64,000 nt of DNA from JAJEFO01 sp022819605 (GTDB lineage Bacteria > Pseudomonadota > Alphaproteobacteria > Rhodobacterales > Rhodobacteraceae): assembly GCA_965221545.1 (NCBI GenBank), contig OZ244901.1, forward strand, positions 4,030,001 to 4,094,000. Reading direction: 5' to 3'. Within the stretch, counting starts at the first letter, position 1, and every line of letters begins with the position of its first letter. Shown here piece after piece: positions 60,639 to 64,000 of this stretch. Position numbers and translations under genes: made by a program. Under the pieces are notes generated by a model that searched no databases, was not told where the DNA came from, and worked only from the letters and a program-made list of their open reading frames with translations.

Positions 60639-62147
60639 GATGCCGCGTGCGCCGTTCATGTCCCGGTCGACGACGATGCTGCCGTCCGAGACCGTCTTCG
60701 CGCCGCCGAGCTTCCGGTCGACAATGCCGTCCCACGAGCGCGTCCTGCTCGTGTAGGCCTCGTTGGCGATGACGAGCCGCTTGCCGTACTTGCGACACAT
60801 CCAATCGAGCTTCCGCCTGAACCGGTAGTGCGCCAGGCCGAGCATCGAGCGCACGGTCCTCGTCCTGATCTTGCGGTCGGACTTCACGCTCATCTCCTTC
60901 GTCTCGAAGGACGGCAGGAGGATCACGTCGAAGGCCTGCACGAGATCGTAGGCCACCCGCCGGTGCAGGTCGTCGACCAGGTTGCGGACGCGGATGGCGA
61001 GCTTGTCGATCCGCTTCTGGAAGTGGCGCTTCCATTCACGGTGCCTCGCCTTCGCGCGCTGGCCGACAAGGTCGTCAAGCCTGAGCAGGAGCGGGAACAC
61101 CTTGTCGGCGTAGAAACCGTCTCCGTAGCTTGCGGCGTGGTTCACCGAGTATGCGGTCACGAATGTCCGCACGCCGGGGTCGAGGGCCACGACGGAGCGG
61201 ACTTGGATTTCGTCCTGCCCTAACGTGGCGATTCGCTTCTGAGCGCAGATGAACCACTGCCCCCGCTCAAGCACGATGGTCGTCAGCTTCCTCCACGCCT
61301 CCTCGGGCATGGGTTCGGCCAGGTCGAAGTTCCGCGCGACGAACGCGCCCGACAGCTTCTGGACCACCAGGCGCTGCCGCATGTCCTTGAAGCTGCGAAA
61401 GGACAGGCGGCACCTCTCGCCCGCCTTGCGTTTCCTGATGATCGCGTCGCGGGACCTGAACGCCGCGTTGACCGCCTCGTCGCAGTCGGCGGAGCGAAAG
61501 GTTCCGCCGCGCTCCTGCACCTCCGAGCGCACGAAATCGCGGATCGTGGCGCGCAGGGCGGTCTGCTTGAGATCCGGGTCCCTCGGGTCCACGAGGCCAT
61601 CATCGACCTCCCGGAAGCAGGCGACGGCGAGGTTGTAGGCGCGGCGCTGCTGGCGCACCAGCTCATGCAGCAGTTCCGGGTCCTTCGGGTAGGCCCTGAT
61701 CTTTCTCGTGGCCTTGACCAGAGCTCTTGCCATTGCGGGAGTTGCGGAAGGAAGCGATATGCGCAACGAGGCGGAGGACGCCGAACCGGCCGGCGAGATC
61801 GTCCTCTTCCAGAAGCTTGACGATTCCTCCCGGAAGTTCGACGACATGTCCAGCTGGCGGGCATCCTGGCCGCGTGACACGGTCCGGTGCGGCAGCCACC
61901 ACATGGACTGCCTCTCCGCACAATGCTCGTTCCAGTACGGCGACAAAGCCTCGTCGCCTGAAATCGACTCCGGGTCCACCGTCACGGACAGCACGCCCGT
62001 CCGAAGGCCGTCGAAGCGGCGTTCGCCCTCGGGCGACGGGCAAGGACCGCCGCCTCGCGCTGCTGGAACGACAACAGAGGACGGTCCCGGGTCCGACGTG
62101 AACCCGGGTCCTGCAAAGCCCTCCGGGCATCCGCTCATGTCGTTCAT
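60564..62147 (-). CDS. tnpB: TnpB-like RNA-guided nuclease lacking zinc-ribbon cysteines
   Basis: A 527-residue protein, longer than typical TnpB (~400). The wedge/REC start TRKIRAYPKDPELLHEL and RRAYNLAVACFREV follow a ~150-residue N-terminal extension containing LSPYWNEHCAERQSMWWLPH. The RuvC residues are intact: D323 (VALDPGVRTF), E415 (LPSFETKEM) and D494/D496 (VVDRDMNGARG). The target-nucleic-acid-binding region keeps the EAYTSRT...LGGAK frame but has no C-x-x-C pairs where canonical TnpB binds zinc. Start ATG 62147 with AAGGAGG six bases upstream. No tnpA is nearby. The guide RNA would be expected over and beyond its 3' end (about 60500-60640). Confidence 0.82.
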   Translation of the reverse strand: MNDMSGCPEGFAGPGFTSDPGPSSVVVPAARGGGPCPSPEGERRFDGLRTGVLSVTVDPESISGDEALSPYWNEHCAERQSMWWLPHRTVSRGQDARQLDMSSNFREESSSFWKRTISPAGSASSASLRISLPSATPAMARALVKATRKIRAYPKDPELLHELVRQQRRAYNLAVACFREVDDGLVDPRDPDLKQTALRATIRDFVRSEVQERGGTFRSADCDEAVNAAFRSRDAIIRKRKAGERCRLSFRSFKDMRQRLVVQKLSGAFVARNFDLAEPMPEEAWRKLTTIVLERGQWFICAQKRIATLGQDEIQVRSVVALDPGVRTFVTAYSVNHAASYGDGFYADKVFPLLLRLDDLVGQRAKARHREWKRHFQKRIDKLAIRVRNLVDDLHRRVAYDLVQAFDVILLPSFETKEMSVKSDRKIRTRTVRSMLGLAHYRFRRKLDWMCRKYGKRLVIANEAYTSRTRSWDGIVDRKLGGAKTVSDGSIVVDRDMNGARGIMLRALYGNLGRFQAAGAEVALVAE

Positions 62148-62194
62148 GGCGTCCTCCTTGCATTCGGCGCGGCATGGATTGCGTCGTGACACTC

Positions 62195-62214
62195 ACGCGT
62201 CCTGACAGACGCGT
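62195..62214. repeat. Hairpin upstream of tnpB (possible element end)
   Basis: ACGCGTC and GACGCGT pair around CTGACA, 48 bp upstream of the tnpB start. It could be the left-end hairpin recognised by a TnpA supplied in trans, or a regulatory structure. Confidence 0.35.
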
Positions 62215-62244
62215 CGTTGCCATCCACGTGACGAAGCTTACGCG

Positions 62245-62640
62245 ATGTTCCCGGATTGTTCAAGCCTGAATGTTGCGTTGGTTGCTCGATCGTGCGGCAG
62301 TCGCGCGTACAAGTTCCTGACGGATAGTGAAAAGGGGGAGTTGCGCGCCCGACGAGCGGAGCGCAAGGCGCGCAGGGATGCCAAGATTGCGGCAGAGAGG
62401 CGACTGCACCACGAGGTGGTCCGTTGCTGGAAGGACTTCGGCGCCGGACACCCGCCAGAGGAAATGTCGCTCGATGATGATCGTTGTTGGGACGCCGCTG
62501 CGAGACGTTTGCGAGCGTGGGGTGACGACGAGGCCACCGAATTTTGGAGGGATACAGGGTCTGCACCCCGCGCGCGCGTTCGCAGCCACATGCCATGTCG
62601 ATCGGGATGCGAGCGTCACTCAATTTTCCCTGCACGGTGA
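62245..62640 (+). CDS. Hypothetical charged protein
   Basis: A 131-residue frame with a strongly basic helical stretch (LRARRAERKARRDAKIAAER) followed by a more ordinary block (WDAAARRLRAWGDDEATEF). The last 30 residues are low complexity and may be out of frame. No ribosome-binding site is clear and I recognise no family. The following 62641-62895 stretch has no gene that I can identify. Confidence 0.3.
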   Translation: MFPDCSSLNVALVARSCGSRAYKFLTDSEKGELRARRAERKARRDAKIAAERRLHHEVVRCWKDFGAGHPPEEMSLDDDRCWDAAARRLRAWGDDEATEFWRDTGSAPRARVRSHMPCRSGCERHSIFPAR

Positions 62641-62895
62641 GACCAACCCACTGGTGGGCGATGCTCTCGCGGAGGTGGCCGGTTGCGGGCGAACTTTGAA
62701 CTGTACTCGTTGATCACTAAATCTGTACCTGTGTGATACCTCGTTCGTTCATCATTTTTGGTCCGACGCTGACCATGGACGCCCAACGGGTGTTCGATCA
62801 GTGCCTTTGGGAACACGGGCGCGGCGCCCGGTAGGAGACACGTCACCCGACGCACGCACGCCGGGTGCACTGCCGAGGACGCTGGGAGAATGAAC

Positions 62896-64000
62896 ATGCC
62901 GACTGTCAGCCATTTTATGCTAAACAGGCCTTGGAGCGGTGCGGCCACACGCACCGGGGATATCTACAACCCTGCCACGGGCGCGGCAACTGGACAGGTT
63001 ACGCTGGCGTCAAAGGCCGATGTTGACGAAGTTGTTGATGTGGCAGCAGCCGCGCTGCCGGCCTGGGCCGCAACACCGCCGGCCAAGCGGGCGATGATAA
63101 TGTTCGAGTTCCGTGACCTGCTGAGAAAGCACACGAATGAGCTGGCGGAGCTCTTGTCTGCCGAGCATGGCAAGACCCTTCCAGACGCGAATGGCGAAAT
63201 CGCCCGCGGGATCGAGGTGGTGGAGTTCGCCTGCGGCATGCCGCAGCTGCTGAAGGGCGAATATTCCGAAGCGGTGGCCGTGAATGTTGACAGCCATACC
63301 GTGCGCCAGCCCGTGGGTGTGGTGGCGGGGATCACGCCGTTCAACTTCCCGGCAATGGTCCCGCTTTGGATGTATCCCGTGGCCATCTCCTGCGGAAACA
63401 CTTTCGTGCTGAAGCCGTCGGAAAAGGACCCGACCGTCGTTCTGCGCATCGCGGAACTGCTGGCCGAAGCGGGTTTGCCTGCGGGTGTCTTCAATGTCGT
63501 CAATGGCGACAAGGAAGCCGTGGATGCACTCTTGGACAACCCGAAGGTCGGAGCCGTCAGCTTCGTCGGCTCCACCCCGATTGGCCATTACGTCTATTCC
63601 CGCGGCACGAATTCGGGCAAGCGCGTTCAGGCGCTTTGCGGCGCCAAGAACCATCTGGTGGTGATGCCGGATGCGGACATGGATCAGGTGACAGACGCGT
63701 TGATCGGGTCGGCCTATGGTTCGGCAGGGGAACGCTGCATGGCGGTCTCGGTAGCTGTTCCAGTGGGCGAGGAGACCGCCGACCGGCTCGTGACGGCGCT
63801 TGAGCCGCGCGTTCGGTCCTTGAAGGTCGCGCCCTACACTGATCCCGCGTCAGAACTGGGGCCGGTGATCTCGAAGCAAAGCTACAACAAGATTCACAAC
63901 CTGATCGAGCAGGGCCTCGAACAAGGGGCAAGCCTGGTTGTCGATGGCCGCGACATAAGCCTGCAGGGCTATGAAGACGGCTATTTCGTCGGCGGTTGCC
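62896..64000 (+). CDS. mmsA: CoA-acylating methylmalonate-semialdehyde dehydrogenase (partial, runs off the window)
   Basis: The first ~368 residues of MmsA, which converts methylmalonate semialdehyde to propionyl-CoA in valine degradation, and malonate semialdehyde to acetyl-CoA after inositol or beta-alanine breakdown. It shows GITPFNFPAMVPLWMYP, LKPSEKDPTVVLRIAELL and the nucleophile Cys in GSAGERCMAVS; the GAKNH segment is specific for the CoA-acylating type. ATG 62896 is preferred over 62890 because GGGAG is then 7 nt away. A role beside the 8-15 kb hydroxyacid dehydrogenases is possible but they are 48 kb apart. Confidence 0.93.
   Translation, partial: MPTVSHFMLNRPWSGAATRTGDIYNPATGAATGQVTLASKADVDEVVDVAAAALPAWAATPPAKRAMIMFEFRDLLRKHTNELAELLSAEHGKTLPDANGEIARGIEVVEFACGMPQLLKGEYSEAVAVNVDSHTVRQPVGVVAGITPFNFPAMVPLWMYPVAISCGNTFVLKPSEKDPTVVLRIAELLAEAGLPAGVFNVVNGDKEAVDALLDNPKVGAVSFVGSTPIGHYVYSRGTNSGKRVQALCGAKNHLVVMPDADMDQVTDALIGSAYGSAGERCMAVSVAVPVGEETADRLVTALEPRVRSLKVAPYTDPASELGPVISKQSYNKIHNLIEQGLEQGASLVVDGRDISLQGYEDGYFVGGC

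Overview
The window looks like chromosome from a high-GC alphaproteobacterium, most likely Rhodobacterales. The reasons are the universal-stress/nfuA/tsaB/rimI gene order at 52-54.5 kb, a class I lysyl-tRNA synthetase, CUT1 and Bmp-type transporters, and an Irr-like operator in front of nfuA. The taxonomic call is inference from gene content. Insertion-sequence debris, two toxin-antitoxin loci and about fifteen truncated, frameshifted or internally deleted genes show a genome that is being rearranged and is losing genes.

Layout. 0-2.8 kb: a tyrosine recombinase, the stump of a second recombinase and a trypsin-like protease whose 5' end is lost. 3.0-15.0 kb: an intact sugar-type catabolic locus. 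A GntR/FadR repressor and a CUT1 ABC transporter read leftwards. A seven-gene enzyme operon reads rightwards: two beta-hydroxyacid dehydrogenase paralogues, a crotonase resembling 6-oxocamphor hydrolase, a transketolase split over two genes, a ketopantoate-reductase-like protein and a Gfo/Idh/MocA oxidoreductase. Repeats of TTGTC-N-GACAA overlap both divergent promoters. I know no described pathway with this enzyme set, so this is the best candidate for an undescribed system.

15.2-23.0 kb: TnpB and IS110 remnants. Then a partly decayed kynurenine segment (RidA stump, thioesterase, Lrp/AsnC stump, kynureninase, tryptophan 2,3-dioxygenase, tail of a CoA ligase). Then a dead integrative element (integrase pseudogene, H-NS-like gene, chimeric ORF, MobC-like gene). 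23.3-42.1 kb: a large locus for aerobic anthranilate degradation through 2-aminobenzoyl-CoA. The rightward half holds the fused monooxygenase/reductase, a CoA ligase, a CMD-family protein, an internally deleted glutaryl-CoA dehydrogenase, kynurenine formamidase, a hydratase/3-hydroxyacyl-CoA dehydrogenase fusion, RidA and a wrecked thiolase. The leftward half holds an SDR, a MarR regulator, enoyl-CoA hydratase, acyl-CoA dehydrogenase, a 2-aminobenzoate-CoA ligase-like enzyme and a LIV-type ABC importer. Together with the dioxygenase and kynureninase this spells tryptophan -> kynurenine -> anthranilate -> 2-aminobenzoyl-CoA -> ring cleavage by beta-oxidation, with some late steps broken locally.

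42.5-47.1 kb: a deleted hypothetical gene, a second MarR regulator, an ISKra4 transposase tail, a HipBA-like toxin-antitoxin pair and an orphan ORF. 47.2-59.4 kb: housekeeping genes (lysK, TerB-like, nadD, class IV aminotransferase, ornithine cyclodeaminase-like, broken universal stress gene, nfuA, tsaB, broken rimI) and a Bmp-type nucleoside ABC transporter. 59.8-62.6 kb: a Phd-type antitoxin, a toxin gene broken around an IS21 fragment, and an apparently intact TnpB lacking zinc-ribbon cysteines. The window ends inside mmsA. I saw no rRNA, tRNA or CRISPR array.
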